64,000 bases of DNA from BOG-908 sp965199235 (GCA_965199235.1 CBDAQU010000002.1:2108001-2172000), one strand, 5' to 3'. Shown: positions 9,185 through 17,537, numbered from the stretch's first letter. Numbers and translations: made by a program. The notes: generated by a model not told the origin, from the sequence alone.

Positions 9185-9754
9185 ATGCAGCTCGCCGCCG
9201 CCCAACCCGCGCCCAACGCTGCCGCCGCGCCGCATTCGGGAAAACATGTCGCTCCGCACAAATCCGCGTTCCACACGCTGCTGTCCGAACTGAACCCGCT
9301 GCAGTATTTGCCGGTGGTAGGCACATTATACCGGGCGATCACGGGCGATACGATTTCGGAGACGGCGCGGATGGCGGGGTCGCTGGTGGTCAGCGGGCTG
9401 ACGGGCGGACCGATCGGCATCGCGATGAACGTGGGTGCGACCGCGCTGGAGCATGTGCTCGGCATCGATCCGGAGAAGATCGGCAGCCACATGCTGGCCA
9501 GCCTGGGGATCGGCGGGCACGCAGCGACGCAGTTGGCCTCCTCCGCTCAGGCGAGTGCGGCGGCCAACGAGGGGGCGGCTGTCGTGGCAGCGGGGATGCC
9601 GGCACAGGCTTGGTCGGCGGCGCAGCTTGCAGCCTACGGCGTCAGCAGCGGGGGCGGGCAGATCGTGCGCGGCACGCTGTCGGGGGCCGACGTTCTCAAC
9701 AGCCTGGAACTGGCGCGCATCGGCGCCCCCTCCCCGGCGGTCGCATACGCATGA
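9185..9754 (+). CDS. Conserved alphaproteobacterial protein of unknown function
   Basis: The 189-aa protein starts at ATG 9185. Its core LNPLQYLPVVGTLYRAITGD followed by TISETARMAGSLVVSG resembles a domain of unknown function I associate with alphaproteobacterial proteins. Glycine-rich stretches (SGLTGGPIGIAMNVGA) suggest a membrane-interacting or amphipathic segment. The Ala-rich C-terminus looks disordered. It converges on the MetX-like gene with only 4 bp between stops. No function is proposed. Confidence 0.75.
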   Translation: MQLAAAQPAPNAAAAPHSGKHVAPHKSAFHTLLSELNPLQYLPVVGTLYRAITGDTISETARMAGSLVVSGLTGGPIGIAMNVGATALEHVLGIDPEKIGSHMLASLGIGGHAATQLASSAQASAAANEGAAVVAAGMPAQAWSAAQLAAYGVSSGGGQIVRGTLSGADVLNSLELARIGAPSPAVAYA

Positions 9755-9758
9755 GCGG

Positions 9759-10853
9759 TCAGGGCGGAGGTGCTGCGAGGAAGGCGGCGATGTGTCCGTT
9801 GAGGAAGGCGGCATCCGCAGGGCTGGCGCCGGCGCCGGCCGGGTGGCCCCAGAGCGAGGGGATTGGCAGGAACGTGCAGCGCCTGATGAACTGCGCCTCG
9901 TAGCGCGCATCCTCGACCGGGAAATACAGGTCGGTTGCGGACGGCATGTAGAGCACGGGCACCTTTATGGACCGCAGCGCCGCCTCCACGTCGCCGGCGA
10001 ACGGCGGGGTGTCGCCCACGTTGTGGTGCTCCCAGGTCCGCATCTGCAGGATCAGGTTGTTGGCGTCGGCACCCTCGAAGAACTCCCTCTTGTACGTGTC
10101 CACAGCCTGTTGGAACGTGGCCCCTTTCGGACTTTCCGTGCGCCACAGCTCCCTGCGCCACCATTCCTGGGAGTACAGCCAGCCGAGCCAGACCAGCGCG
10201 GTCGCCTCTATCCCCTGCACCGGCTCGGCCGTGTAGTCGCCGCCGCGGAACGCAGGGTCCAGGGTCAGCGCGGCGATCTGCCCCTCCAGCCGGACGATGC
10301 CGTGCCCGTAGGTCTTGGCGGTGCCAGACGTGGCGACCACGCGGTCCATGTAGTCAGGGTAGCTGACCGCCCATTGCAGCGCCTGCTGCGCGCCCATCGA
10401 GAAGCCGATCACCGCGCGCAGGTGGGTGATGTGGAGCTCCTCGGTCAGCAGCCGATGCACGGCCGCCACGTTGTCGCGGATGGTGGTGACCGGAAAGCGC
10501 GGGCCGTGGAACGGCTCGGGCGTGTTGCTGGGCGAGGATGACCGGCCGTTGCCGAACAGCTCGCTGGTGACCAGGAACAGTTTTGCCGGGTCCAGCGCAT
10601 GGCCGGGGCCGATCAGCCACTCGTAGCCGTGCATGTCGGCCATGTAGTGCGAGGGCAGCAGGATGGCGTTGTCTCGCGCGGCGTTCAGCGTGCCGTAGGT
10701 GCCATAGACGATGCGCGCCTCTGGCAGCACGGCGTGGCTTTCGGTGGTGAAATTCTTCAAGATGAAGTCGTGTCGGGCCGGCCCCGTCGCCGGTTGCGCC
10801 GCAGCGCTGCCGATGAACGCCGATACCGTCATGCCTGCTGCTAGCCTGTTCAT
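9759..10853 (-). CDS. Secreted MetX-like alpha/beta hydrolase
   Basis: Alpha/beta hydrolase of the homoserine O-acetyltransferase (MetX) fold, 364 aa from ATG 10853. The nucleophile elbow is GFSMGAQQ (Ser152). An acid candidate lies in SATDLYFPVEDA and the base His in SLWGHPAGAG. The N-terminus MNRLAAGMTVSAFIGSAAAQ looks like a signal peptide ending near residue 20. Cytoplasmic MetX has no such peptide, so this is more likely a periplasmic esterase or acyltransferase than the methionine enzyme. No methionine genes are adjacent. Confidence 0.82.
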   Translation of the reverse strand: MNRLAAGMTVSAFIGSAAAQPATGPARHDFILKNFTTESHAVLPEARIVYGTYGTLNAARDNAILLPSHYMADMHGYEWLIGPGHALDPAKLFLVTSELFGNGRSSSPSNTPEPFHGPRFPVTTIRDNVAAVHRLLTEELHITHLRAVIGFSMGAQQALQWAVSYPDYMDRVVATSGTAKTYGHGIVRLEGQIAALTLDPAFRGGDYTAEPVQGIEATALVWLGWLYSQEWWRRELWRTESPKGATFQQAVDTYKREFFEGADANNLILQMRTWEHHNVGDTPPFAGDVEAALRSIKVPVLYMPSATDLYFPVEDARYEAQFIRRCTFLPIPSLWGHPAGAGASPADAAFLNGHIAAFLAAPPP

Positions 10854-10961
10854 CGTGAGACGCCCCTGGTCGGGCAGGAGCATGCGTCGGCATCGCCTTG
10901 AAAAGCCATCCCCGCGCCTGATGTCGTTGTTCGTCGTCGCTGTCTTTTGGAGGGCAGGTTC

Positions 10962-11444
10962 GTGTCCGCATCCGTTCCGGCCTCGCACGCCGTTCTGCGC
11001 ACCGCCGCAAGACCGCAGGCGGCCCTGACTCCGGTCGTTGCCAGGGCGTTGCTGGTGCTGCTCGTGCTGGCAGCAGCGTCGGCCGGGTTCCTGGCCACCG
11101 GCGCTGACGCGGCTTCGACTGCAACCGAGGCTGCCGGGCGGGAGCTGACGCACCTGCTGCGGGCGATGGCTGGCATGAAGGCGGGCTTTGCCGCTGGTGC
11201 CGCCGCGGTCACGTATTGGCGCCTGGGGTCGCCGGTCGTCTGGCCGAGGTTTGCCCTCTACGCCGCCGCGGTCGCGTCGATGGCAGCCGGCCCAGGGCTG
11301 ATCTGGGACATGGCGCACGTAAAGCTGGGAGCGCTGCTCCTGCATGGCGGCCTGCTGGCCACGGTCCTGCTGCTATGGCGCGACCCGGCGATGTCCAAGC
11401 GCCTGTCCGCCGCAATCACCGCCCGTAGAGCGAAACTTACGTAA
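10962..11444 (+). CDS. Unrecognised small membrane protein
   Basis: About 160 aa with three to four hydrophobic segments: ALLVLLVLAAASAGFLATGA, a stretch around AGFAAGAAAVTYW, FALYAAAVASMAAGPGLIW, and LGALLLHGGLLATVLLLW, followed by a basic tail (RLSAAITARRAKLT). The start is taken at GTG 10962 because GGAGGG lies about seven bases upstream; TTG 10947 is in the same frame. The topology, with HLLRAMAGMKAG and MAHVKLG near helix ends, recalls small four-helix inner-membrane proteins, but I do not recognise the family. Divergent from the MetX-like gene. Confidence 0.65.
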   Translation: MSASVPASHAVLRTAARPQAALTPVVARALLVLLVLAAASAGFLATGADAASTATEAAGRELTHLLRAMAGMKAGFAAGAAAVTYWRLGSPVVWPRFALYAAAVASMAAGPGLIWDMAHVKLGALLLHGGLLATVLLLWRDPAMSKRLSAAITARRAKLT

Positions 11445-11471
11445 AGGGTCTGAGGACGACTGTCCTGAGCG

Positions 11472-11494
11472 GGGGTCCGGGCAGAGCCCCGGCC
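11472..11494. repeat. GGGCAGAGCCC hairpin repeat, copy 1
   Basis: A short GC hairpin just after the membrane-protein stop. The core GGGCAGAGCCC is the reverse complement of the core at 53629-53670 and resembles the one at 17513-17535. All three are intergenic at the 3' side of a gene. It probably acts as a terminator or RNA 3'-end stabiliser. Confidence 0.45.
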
Positions 11495-11529
11495 TTGCCT
11501 TCCTTTTACCATGGCCCGATATTGCAGTC

Positions 11530-11623
11530 GGGAGGTCAGCGCGGACGGGCGCCCTGCCAACCCGGTCAGGTCCGGAAGGAAGCAGCCGCAGTGGGTCAAC
11601 GCGCGGGTCGTTGTTGGCCTCCC
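11530..11623 (+). ncRNA. ffs: Small bacterial SRP RNA (4.5S)
   Basis: RNA scaffold of the signal recognition particle that binds Ffh. The near-invariant domain IV core GGTCAGGTCCGGAAGGAAGC is present at about 11564-11583, followed by AGCCGCAGTGGGTC. The ends GGGAGGTC (11530-11537) and GGCCTCCC (11616-11623) can pair to close the helix, giving about 94 nt. The exact ends are inferred from this pairing. Location directly upstream of dnaX is common in alphaproteobacteria. Confidence 0.93.
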
Positions 11624-11639
11624 ACCGCTGTCCGTTTTG

Positions 11640-11777
11640 GAACGCTACTAGGACGGCCATCCAACATGCCTTTCTTCGCTTCCGGTGCTCACGGCCCAGC
11701 GGCCGCTCCGCTCCGGTTCAAGAAAGCCGCGCCGGATGACTCGCCCTAGCGCATTGTAAAACGGACAGTAAGCCACG
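11640..11777. repeat. Spacer after SRP RNA with palindromic repeat (family 5, copy 1)
   Basis: The gap between ffs and dnaX holds an imperfect palindrome at about 11671-11732. Its core CGGTGCTCACGGCC (from 11691) and GCTCCGCTCCGG (from 11707) recur at 14096-14134 between ybaB and recR. Flanking TTTCTT and AAGAAA arms can pair. No gene is seen. A role as terminator for the SRP RNA is plausible. Confidence 0.5.
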
Positions 11778-11804
11778 TTGGCGAAGAGAGGCGTATCGTG
11801 GCGC

Positions 11805-13721
11805 ATGTCTGAGGATGTCGATCAGGACCTGTTGCCGGCGCCGCTGCCGGAGGGACCCGGCCTGTTCGGAGATGCATCCTCGCCACCGGCCAAGCCGGCC
11901 GCATCCGTTCCCGCCACGCCCTACCGCGTGCTGGCGCGCAAATATCGGCCCACCACCTTCGACGACCTGATCGGCCAGGACGTGATGGTGCGCATCCTCC
12001 GCAACGCGTTCGCGCTGAACCGCATCGCGCACGCCTTCATGCTGACCGGCGTGCGCGGCGTGGGCAAGACCACGACCGCCCGCATCATCGCGCGTGCGCT
12101 GAACTGCGTAGGCGCCGACGGCCAGGGCGGCCCCACGCCCGACCCGTGCGGCGTGTGCGACAATTGCCGCGCCATCCTGGCCGACCGTCACCCGGACGTG
12201 GTGGAGATGGATGCCGCCAGCCGCACCGGCGTGGACGACGTGCGCGAGATCATCGAGGCCACACGGTTCCGCCCCATGCAGGCGCGCACCAAGGTGTTCA
12301 TCGTGGACGAGGTGCACATGCTCTCGCGCAACGCGTTCAACGCGCTGCTCAAGACGCTGGAGGAACCGCCGCCGCACGTGAAATTCGTCTTCGCCACGAC
12401 CGAGATACGCAAGGTGCCGGTCACCGTCCTGTCGCGCTGCCAGCGTTTCGACCTGCGGCGCATCCCGGTCAGCATGCTGGCGGCGCACTACGCCAAGATT
12501 GCCGCCCTGGAGCGCGTGCCCATCGAGGAGGAGGCGCTCGGCGCCATTGCGCGCGCGGCCGACGGTTCGGTGCGCGATGGGCTGTCGCTGCTCGACCAGG
12601 CGATCGCCCAGGGCGGTCCGGGGCACGCGGGGGCGGACGGCATCGTCACCAGCGCGCTGGTTGCCGACATGCTTGGCGTCGCCGACCGCGGTGTGGTCTT
12701 CGACCTGATGGAAGCGGCCATGCACGGCCGGCCGGCCGACGCGCTGGGGATCACCGACCGTGCCCATGCCCTCGGCGCCGATCTGGGCCAGTTGCTGGGC
12801 GACCTGCTGGAGCTGACCCACACGCTGTCGCGGCTGAAATCCATTCCCGATCTGCGCCGCAGCCTGGAACTGCCCGAAGCCGAGCGCACCCGTGGCGCGG
12901 CCCTGGCCGACGCGCTGCCGGTTCCGGTGCTGGCGCGCGCCTGGCAGATGCTGCTGCGCGGCACCGCCGAGGTGGAGGCCGCACCGGACCGGCGTGCGGC
13001 GGCGGAGATGGTGCTCATCCGCCTCTGCCACGTCTCCGACCTCCCGCCTCCTGGCGAGCTGGTGCGACAGCTTCAGGGTCAGCAGCCCGCCTTGGTGCCG
13101 CCCTCCTTGGCGCAGCCCACCCCGCCGGCGCCCAGGACCGGCGGCGGGGGGGGAGGGGCGAGGGCGGTGGCCGGCGGCGCGCCCGTGCCGGCGCCTGCCG
13201 AGACAGCCGCCTTGCCCCGCCTCGCCTCGTTCCGCGACGTTCTGGCGCTGGCGTCGGCAGGCAACGAGATGATCCTGCACGGCCACCTGCTGCACTCGGT
13301 GCATTTGGTGCGGTTTGCCCCGCCGGTGATCGAGCTGCGCCCGCATGCCGACGCGCCGCGCGACCTGGCCCCCCGCCTCGGCGCGTTGCTGCTGCGGGCC
13401 ACTGGCACGCGCTGGACCATCGCGCTGACCAAGGAGGCGGGCGAGCCGACGCTGGCCGAACAGGGCAACGCCGCGGACCAGGCACGCCGCGCGGCGGTGG
13501 CCGACCACCCGCTGGTGCGCGCCATCATGGAAGCGTTTCCCGGCGCCCGCATCGAAGCCGTGCGCGACCCAGGCGCCGACGCCTACGGCCTACCCGCGGA
13601 GATCAGCCTGGGCGGCGAGGCGGCGCCCGGCTACACGCCGGACGACACGGAGCTGGTCGAACCCGCCGACCTGATGGACGCTCCGATCGATATGGAACGC
13701 CCGATGGAGACACACCGATGA
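11805..13721 (+). CDS. dnaX: DNA polymerase III subunit gamma/tau
   Basis: Clamp-loader ATPase of the replicative polymerase, 638 aa from ATG 11805 (TTG 11778 in frame is an alternative). Domain I holds the Walker A GVRGVGKTTTAR and a zinc module with one distal Cys and the cluster CGVCDNC. Walker B/DEAH-like is VFIVDEVHMLS, and the arginine-finger motif is LSRCQRFDLRR. A low-complexity Pro/Gly linker with eight consecutive G (13146-13153) separates domain III from the tau C-terminus. The stop overlaps the ybaB ATG as ATGA. Confidence 0.97.
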   Translation: MSEDVDQDLLPAPLPEGPGLFGDASSPPAKPAASVPATPYRVLARKYRPTTFDDLIGQDVMVRILRNAFALNRIAHAFMLTGVRGVGKTTTARIIARALNCVGADGQGGPTPDPCGVCDNCRAILADRHPDVVEMDAASRTGVDDVREIIEATRFRPMQARTKVFIVDEVHMLSRNAFNALLKTLEEPPPHVKFVFATTEIRKVPVTVLSRCQRFDLRRIPVSMLAAHYAKIAALERVPIEEEALGAIARAADGSVRDGLSLLDQAIAQGGPGHAGADGIVTSALVADMLGVADRGVVFDLMEAAMHGRPADALGITDRAHALGADLGQLLGDLLELTHTLSRLKSIPDLRRSLELPEAERTRGAALADALPVPVLARAWQMLLRGTAEVEAAPDRRAAAEMVLIRLCHVSDLPPPGELVRQLQGQQPALVPPSLAQPTPPAPRTGGGGGGARAVAGGAPVPAPAETAALPRLASFRDVLALASAGNEMILHGHLLHSVHLVRFAPPVIELRPHADAPRDLAPRLGALLLRATGTRWTIALTKEAGEPTLAEQGNAADQARRAAVADHPLVRAIMEAFPGARIEAVRDPGADAYGLPAEISLGGEAAPGYTPDDTELVEPADLMDAPIDMERPMETHR

Positions 13722-14041
13722 AGAACATTGCCGGCCTGATGAAACAGGCGTCCCAGATGCAGGCCAAGATGGCCGAGATGCAGGCGAAGGTCGAAACCAT
13801 GGAGGTGGAAGGCCAGTCCGGCGCCGGCATGGTGCGCGTCACGCTGAGCGGCAAGGGCGACGTGCGGCGCGTGAAGCTGGACCCGAAGCTGGCGGACCCG
13901 AACGAGCTGGAGATGCTGGAGGACCTGATCGTCTCGGCCCATACCGACGCCAAGAGGAAGCTAGACGCGATGATGGCCGAGGAGATGGGTAAGGTCACCG
14001 GCGGGCTGGACCTGCCGGCCGGGTTGAAACTTCCGTTCTGA
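13718..14041 (+). CDS. ybaB: YbaB/EbfC family nucleoid-associated protein
   Basis: Small DNA-binding protein, 107 aa, starting at the ATG overlapping the dnaX stop. The N-terminal helix is Met/Gln/Lys-rich (LMKQASQMQAKMAEMQAK). VTLSGKGDVRRVKLDPKL and EMLEDLIVSAHTDAKRK are hallmark YbaB segments. It is encoded in the conserved dnaX-ybaB-recR order, suggesting a replication/repair-linked role as a nucleoid-associated dimer. Confidence 0.96.
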   Translation: MKNIAGLMKQASQMQAKMAEMQAKVETMEVEGQSGAGMVRVTLSGKGDVRRVKLDPKLADPNELEMLEDLIVSAHTDAKRKLDAMMAEEMGKVTGGLDLPAGLKLPF

Positions 14042-14182
14042 GCGCCTGTGTCAAAACGCGCCCTGGCGGCCGTCTGACGCCCGTTTGCTGTGCGCCGGTG
14101 CTCACGGCCTTCAGGCAGCTCCGCTCCGGTGCCCGCAAACGAACGCCAGCCCACTCGCCATGCCACGTTTTGACACAGGCGC
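14042..14182. repeat. 141-bp inverted-repeat element between ybaB and recR
   Basis: The ends are a perfect 17-bp inverted repeat: 14042-14058 (GCGCCTGTGTCAAAACG) and 14166-14182. Inside, CGTTTGC/GCAAACG and partly matching flanks extend the pairing. The centre carries the family 5 core CGGTGCTCACGGCC ... GCTCCGCTCCGG also seen near 11691. It starts directly after the ybaB stop. It could be a miniature inverted-repeat element or a long hairpin attenuating recR. I see no clear target-site duplication. Confidence 0.75.
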
Positions 14183-14212
14183 AGGCACGCGTTGATCGTT
14201 GCCGCCGCTGAT

Positions 14213-14800
14213 ATGGGCGGGCAGGAACTGGACATTCTTATCCAGCTCTTCTCTCGCCTGCCTGGCTTGGGCCAGCGCAGCGCGCGGCGGCTGGTGCTCA
14301 AGCTGCTGCAATCGCCGGAAACGCGCATGCTGCCCTTGGCAAACGCGCTGTCGGCCGCCGCCCGGGCAATAAAGACCTGCGAGCAATGCGGCAATCTGGA
14401 CAGCCAGAGCCCGTGCAGCATCTGCGCGGATCCCGAACGCGACCGCAGCATGGTGTGCGTCGTCGAGACGGTCGGCGACCTGTGGGCGCTGGAGCGGGCG
14501 CGCATCTACCAGGGCCTCTATCACGTGCTCGGCGGCGCGCTGTCCGCCCTGTCGGGCACCGGCCCGGAGGACCTTAACATCAAGCCGCTGCTGACCCGGA
14601 TCGAGGAAAGCAATGTGGGGGAAGTCATCCTGGCCCTCAGCGCCACCGTCGATGGCGCCGCGACCGCGCATTGGCTGGCCGACCGGCTGGCCGCCAGCCG
14701 CGTCCGCATCACCCGGGTCGCCCAGGGCGTGCCGATCGGCGGCGCACTGGACGTGCTCGACGACGGAACCCTGGCAACCGCGCTCCGCGCCCGGCGCTGA
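14213..14800 (+). CDS. recR: Recombination protein RecR
   Basis: DNA-binding partner of RecF/RecO in RecA loading at gaps. The start is placed at ATG 14213 (MGGQELDILIQLFSRLPGLG) because RecR proteins begin this way; TTG 14192 would add seven residues. The helix-hairpin-helix is LPGLGQRSARRLVLKLL, the four-Cys zinc finger is CEQC...CSIC, and the Toprim domain starts at MVCVVETVGDLWALE. The 195-aa length is normal. Confidence 0.95.
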   Translation: MGGQELDILIQLFSRLPGLGQRSARRLVLKLLQSPETRMLPLANALSAAARAIKTCEQCGNLDSQSPCSICADPERDRSMVCVVETVGDLWALERARIYQGLYHVLGGALSALSGTGPEDLNIKPLLTRIEESNVGEVILALSATVDGAATAHWLADRLAASRVRITRVAQGVPIGGALDVLDDGTLATALRARR

Positions 14801-14806
14801 AGCGCC

Positions 14807-15697
14807 ATGATCGAGCTGTGCGCCGGCGACCTGCGGCTTTCCCTGGACCCGGAGACGGGCGGCGCCATCGCGGCCTTCACGCGCCACGGCACGGACCTGC
14901 TGCGGCCGGTCATCGACCCCCGTCTTGCCGCCCAGAACGGCCGCGCGGTGGCAGGCTACCCGCTGATCCCATACGCCAACCGCATCGCCTGGGGCCGCTT
15001 CGCCTTCGGCGGGAACACCTACCAGCTTGCGCGCAATTTTGGCGATCATCCGCACACCATCCACGGCAACGCCTGGATGCGATCCTGGAGTGTGGCCGAA
15101 GCGACGCCGGACCAAGCGCGCCTGGTGTTGGACCACACGCCGCCGCACGATCCGCCAGAGCAATGGCCGTTCGCCTACCACGCCGAGCTGCTGTTCGCGC
15201 TGCAGCCGGACATGCTGCGCATCACGCTCTCACTGGAGAACCGGGACGCGCGCCCCTGGCCCGCCGGTCTCGGCCTTCACCCTTACATTGCGCGCACACA
15301 AGGGACCACGCTGCGTTTCGAAGCGGACACACTCTGGACCACGGATGCCGACAGCCTGCCGGACAGGCGCGAGGCCGTTCAGGGGGAGGCCGAGTTCGCC
15401 GGCGGCAAGCTGCTCGGCGCGACGGAGATCGATGCGTGCTACGCCGGCTGGGGCGGCACCGCGGAGGCGACGATGCCAGAGACCCGCACCACGCTTTTGC
15501 TGACATCTGGTCCGCCGATGGATCACCTTCAGGTCTATACGCCGGCCGGACGCGATTTTCTGGGTCTGGAGCCGGTCAGCAACATGCCGGACGCGGTGAA
15601 CCGGATCGACACGGAGGCCGACCAGGGATTACGCGTGCTGGCGCCGGGAGAGGCGTTGCGCGCGGCGGTAACGATGGCCGTTCGAAGCACTGGCTGA
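14807..15697 (+). CDS. Aldose 1-epimerase family protein
   Basis: GalM-like mutarotase, 296 aa, beginning ATG 14807, 6 bp after recR. A conserved Arg and His typical of the family are seen in IPYANRIAWGRF and HTIHGNAW; LGLHPYI is the second His motif. The catalytic Glu is likely in FLGLEPVSNMPDAVN. It interconverts alpha and beta anomers of a hexose or hexose-6-phosphate; the substrate cannot be told. Its TGA lies inside a perfect palindrome shared with the convergent gene. Confidence 0.9.
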   Translation: MIELCAGDLRLSLDPETGGAIAAFTRHGTDLLRPVIDPRLAAQNGRAVAGYPLIPYANRIAWGRFAFGGNTYQLARNFGDHPHTIHGNAWMRSWSVAEATPDQARLVLDHTPPHDPPEQWPFAYHAELLFALQPDMLRITLSLENRDARPWPAGLGLHPYIARTQGTTLRFEADTLWTTDADSLPDRREAVQGEAEFAGGKLLGATEIDACYAGWGGTAEATMPETRTTLLLTSGPPMDHLQVYTPAGRDFLGLEPVSNMPDAVNRIDTEADQGLRVLAPGEALRAAVTMAVRSTG

Positions 15698-15716
15698 CTG
15701 CCTGGCAGTCAGCCAG
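15690..15716. terminator. Perfect 27-bp palindrome carrying both convergent stop codons
   Basis: CTGGCTGACTGCC (15690-15702), one central T, and its exact complement (15704-15716). The left arm contains the TGA of the aldose epimerase gene (15695-15697). The right arm contains the TGA of the convergent gene (15709-15711 on the minus strand). Likely a bidirectional hairpin terminator, without a clear T run. Confidence 0.65.
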
Positions 15717-16269
15717 ACTTGCCAAGCAACTCGCGCTTCACCTCGGGCGCCGTGGGGTGCGGGCCGAGAAAGCTCGAGAGCACGACGTGCACGAAGAGGG
15801 GGTCCTCGATACGGCCGACTGGCTGGCCGTTCATCGTCACGTCCAAACCCTGCGGCGTGAAGGTGAACACACTTGTGTCGCCCGCATGGATCGCCGGCAC
15901 GCTCGCCAGGAAAGCGTCCACGCTGTGCGGCGGCAGCTGGCACGGCATGGTGCAACTCTGGCCCAGGCTGTCCCGCCAGGCGCGGCGCGCCTGGGACTGC
16001 CCGATGTCGCGCAAGAACGTGAAACGCAGCAGCTTGAACTCGTTGGACCCCAATATCGTATCGGGGTCGTCGGACCGATGCTCCAGATAGAGCCCCGCCA
16101 CATACACGTGCAGCCGCAGAAACGAGAAGGTGCGAAGCGCGATGCCGTTCAACACGAGAGGCGTTCCGGCCGCCTCGCTCGTGTCTGGCAGGGCCACGCC
16201 GCTCAACTCGGCCGCTGCGGCTGGAACGCCTGCTGCAAGCAGCGTTGCGGTGAAAAGAAGCTGTCGCAA
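15709..16269 (-). CDS. Secreted chalcone-isomerase-like domain protein
   Basis: The 186-aa protein resembles the bacterial chalcone_3 (CHI-like) domain: LVLNGIALRTFSFLRLHVYV followed by AGLYLEH, then VFTFTPQGLDVTMNGQ and a C-terminal FLGPHPTAPEVKRELLG. A TTG at 16269 preceded by AGGAGA (nine bases) gives MRQLLFTATLLAAGVPAAAA, a clean signal peptide. The GTG at 16329 would add 20 basic residues. These periplasmic CHI-like proteins lack a proven activity in bacteria. No flavonoid context is seen. Confidence 0.8.
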   Translation of the reverse strand: MRQLLFTATLLAAGVPAAAAELSGVALPDTSEAAGTPLVLNGIALRTFSFLRLHVYVAGLYLEHRSDDPDTILGSNEFKLLRFTFLRDIGQSQARRAWRDSLGQSCTMPCQLPPHSVDAFLASVPAIHAGDTSVFTFTPQGLDVTMNGQPVGRIEDPLFVHVVLSSFLGPHPTAPEVKRELLGKSG

Positions 16270-16358
16270 GATCGGGCGTCTCCTCCGGGGCGGCTTTGCC
16301 GGCCTGCCTACCTCGGTACGCGCCTGCACTCCATCACGGTCACACTTTGATAAGATTG

Positions 16359-17402
16359 TCAGGTCGCGTCCGGCGGCGGAGGGGGCGCGTCGGGCGGTGG
16401 CCAGTTGGCGGGGCGGCTGGCGGCGGTCGGCGGATCGCTAGCAGGCAAACCCGTGTCGATGACGATCAGGAGCCGTCCTGCCAACGGGGTCGGCGTGCGC
16501 TGCGGGGACAGCAGGGAGCTGTAGCGTATGTCGGTTGCCGCCACGCGTTCGTAGTCCGCGTCCAGCACGCCGTGGCGGTCGAGAAACCTGTTCATCGTGG
16601 AGGACAGCCTGACGCAGCCTTCCGAGGCTGGGCGCCCGAGCCTGCGTTCGAGCAGGTCGGGATCGGTCGCGTGCATCTGCAGCCGGATGTCGCCGCCTGC
16701 CCCGTCGGTGTGCCAGCCCTTCAGCGCCCATTGCCAGCCGAAATCCCACACGCGCATCCCCGCCAGTCCGAGGCCGCGCACGTGGTGTTCGTTGCGGGTT
16801 CCGGCGGCGCGGAAATCCAGGATGGCGTCGGTGTGGGGGAACACCCCGACCGGTGTCAGGTAGTAATCCTTGCGGCGCGCCTGCCCCGTCGAGACGTGCG
16901 CGGCGCCCACCAGGCGCCAGCCGGCCGGCCCTCCAGGGCGGGCCAACATCAGCAGCAGCCGCTGCACGCCGGGGTTGCGATCCACGATCACCACGAGCTG
17001 CGGCACGTCGATCGGATGGCCCGTCTCGTCGAGCAGAGTTGCGGCACGCGCAGCCGCGTCGGCGACAGCGTGCCCAGGTGGCTGCAGCAGGCCCGAGACT
17101 TCACGCGCCATGGCGCTGCGCAGCGCGCCCACCTCACAGTCGACATCGTGACCCGAACCGTCCTGAACCGTGGCGACGCCGCCGAGGGAAATCGACGATT
17201 GCGGGACGTCGGCGCCGGATCCCGCGCCGGACGGTATTGCCGAGCCCACCCCGGAGGGCCGGAAGCAGGGGGCGCGCAATGCCGGAAACTGGGTCGGCGC
17301 CGATATGCCGATGGTCTGGTCCCTGCCTCTGATGGCAGGCGGCGTCGCTTGCGCCGGCAACGCAACGGACGCGAGCAATGCGGCGGCGACGCAAAATCTC
17401 AT
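16359..17402 (-). CDS. Secreted L,D-transpeptidase
   Basis: Peptidoglycan cross-linking or lipoprotein-attaching enzyme of the YkuD fold, 347 aa with signal peptide MRFCVAAALLASVALPAQA. The active-site region is MHATDPDLLERRLGRPASEG followed by CVRLS: His in the MHATD turn, then the S-x-G-C-x-R catalytic Cys. YYLTPVGVFPHTD upstream matches the family's substrate loop. A Pro-rich tail (PPPDAPPPPPDAT) ends the protein. N-terminal residues 25-150 are not recognised. It shares an upstream region with the divergent HbpS-like gene. Confidence 0.85.
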   Translation of the reverse strand: MRFCVAAALLASVALPAQATPPAIRGRDQTIGISAPTQFPALRAPCFRPSGVGSAIPSGAGSGADVPQSSISLGGVATVQDGSGHDVDCEVGALRSAMAREVSGLLQPPGHAVADAAARAATLLDETGHPIDVPQLVVIVDRNPGVQRLLLMLARPGGPAGWRLVGAAHVSTGQARRKDYYLTPVGVFPHTDAILDFRAAGTRNEHHVRGLGLAGMRVWDFGWQWALKGWHTDGAGGDIRLQMHATDPDLLERRLGRPASEGCVRLSSTMNRFLDRHGVLDADYERVAATDIRYSSLLSPQRTPTPLAGRLLIVIDTGLPASDPPTAASRPANWPPPDAPPPPPDAT

Positions 17403-17512
17403 CTCGTGTTCCCCAACACGAAACGGAAATCGCAGTTTGCCAAAGCTTAAGCAATGCCTGAGTGGACAGGAGGCAAAACGAACGGTGTGCAGAGGCCGAC
17501 TGGCCTTTGGCA

Positions 17513-17535
17513 GGATTCGGGGCAGCGCCCCGACC
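17513..17535. repeat. GC hairpin repeat, copy 2
   Basis: GGATTCGGGGCAGCGCCCCG pairs as CGGGGC/GCCCCG and matches the pattern of the hairpins at 11472 and 53629. It lies in the divergent space between the L,D-transpeptidase and HbpS-like genes. Confidence 0.4.
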
Positions 17536-17537
17536 TT

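Noticed and set aside
9759..10853. Homoserine O-acetyltransferase metX
   Set aside because: The fold matches, but the protein has a signal peptide and no methionine-pathway neighbours, so the biosynthetic name is not justified.
12146..14041. Plus-strand frame running through dnaX into ybaB as one long protein
   Set aside because: Only the last 107 codons (ybaB) are coding; the earlier part is the plus-one shadow of dnaX with an Arg/Gly/Pro-rich translation.
15709..16269. True chalcone isomerase of flavonoid metabolism
   Set aside because: Only the CHI-like domain is shared; it is secreted and has no pathway genes nearby.
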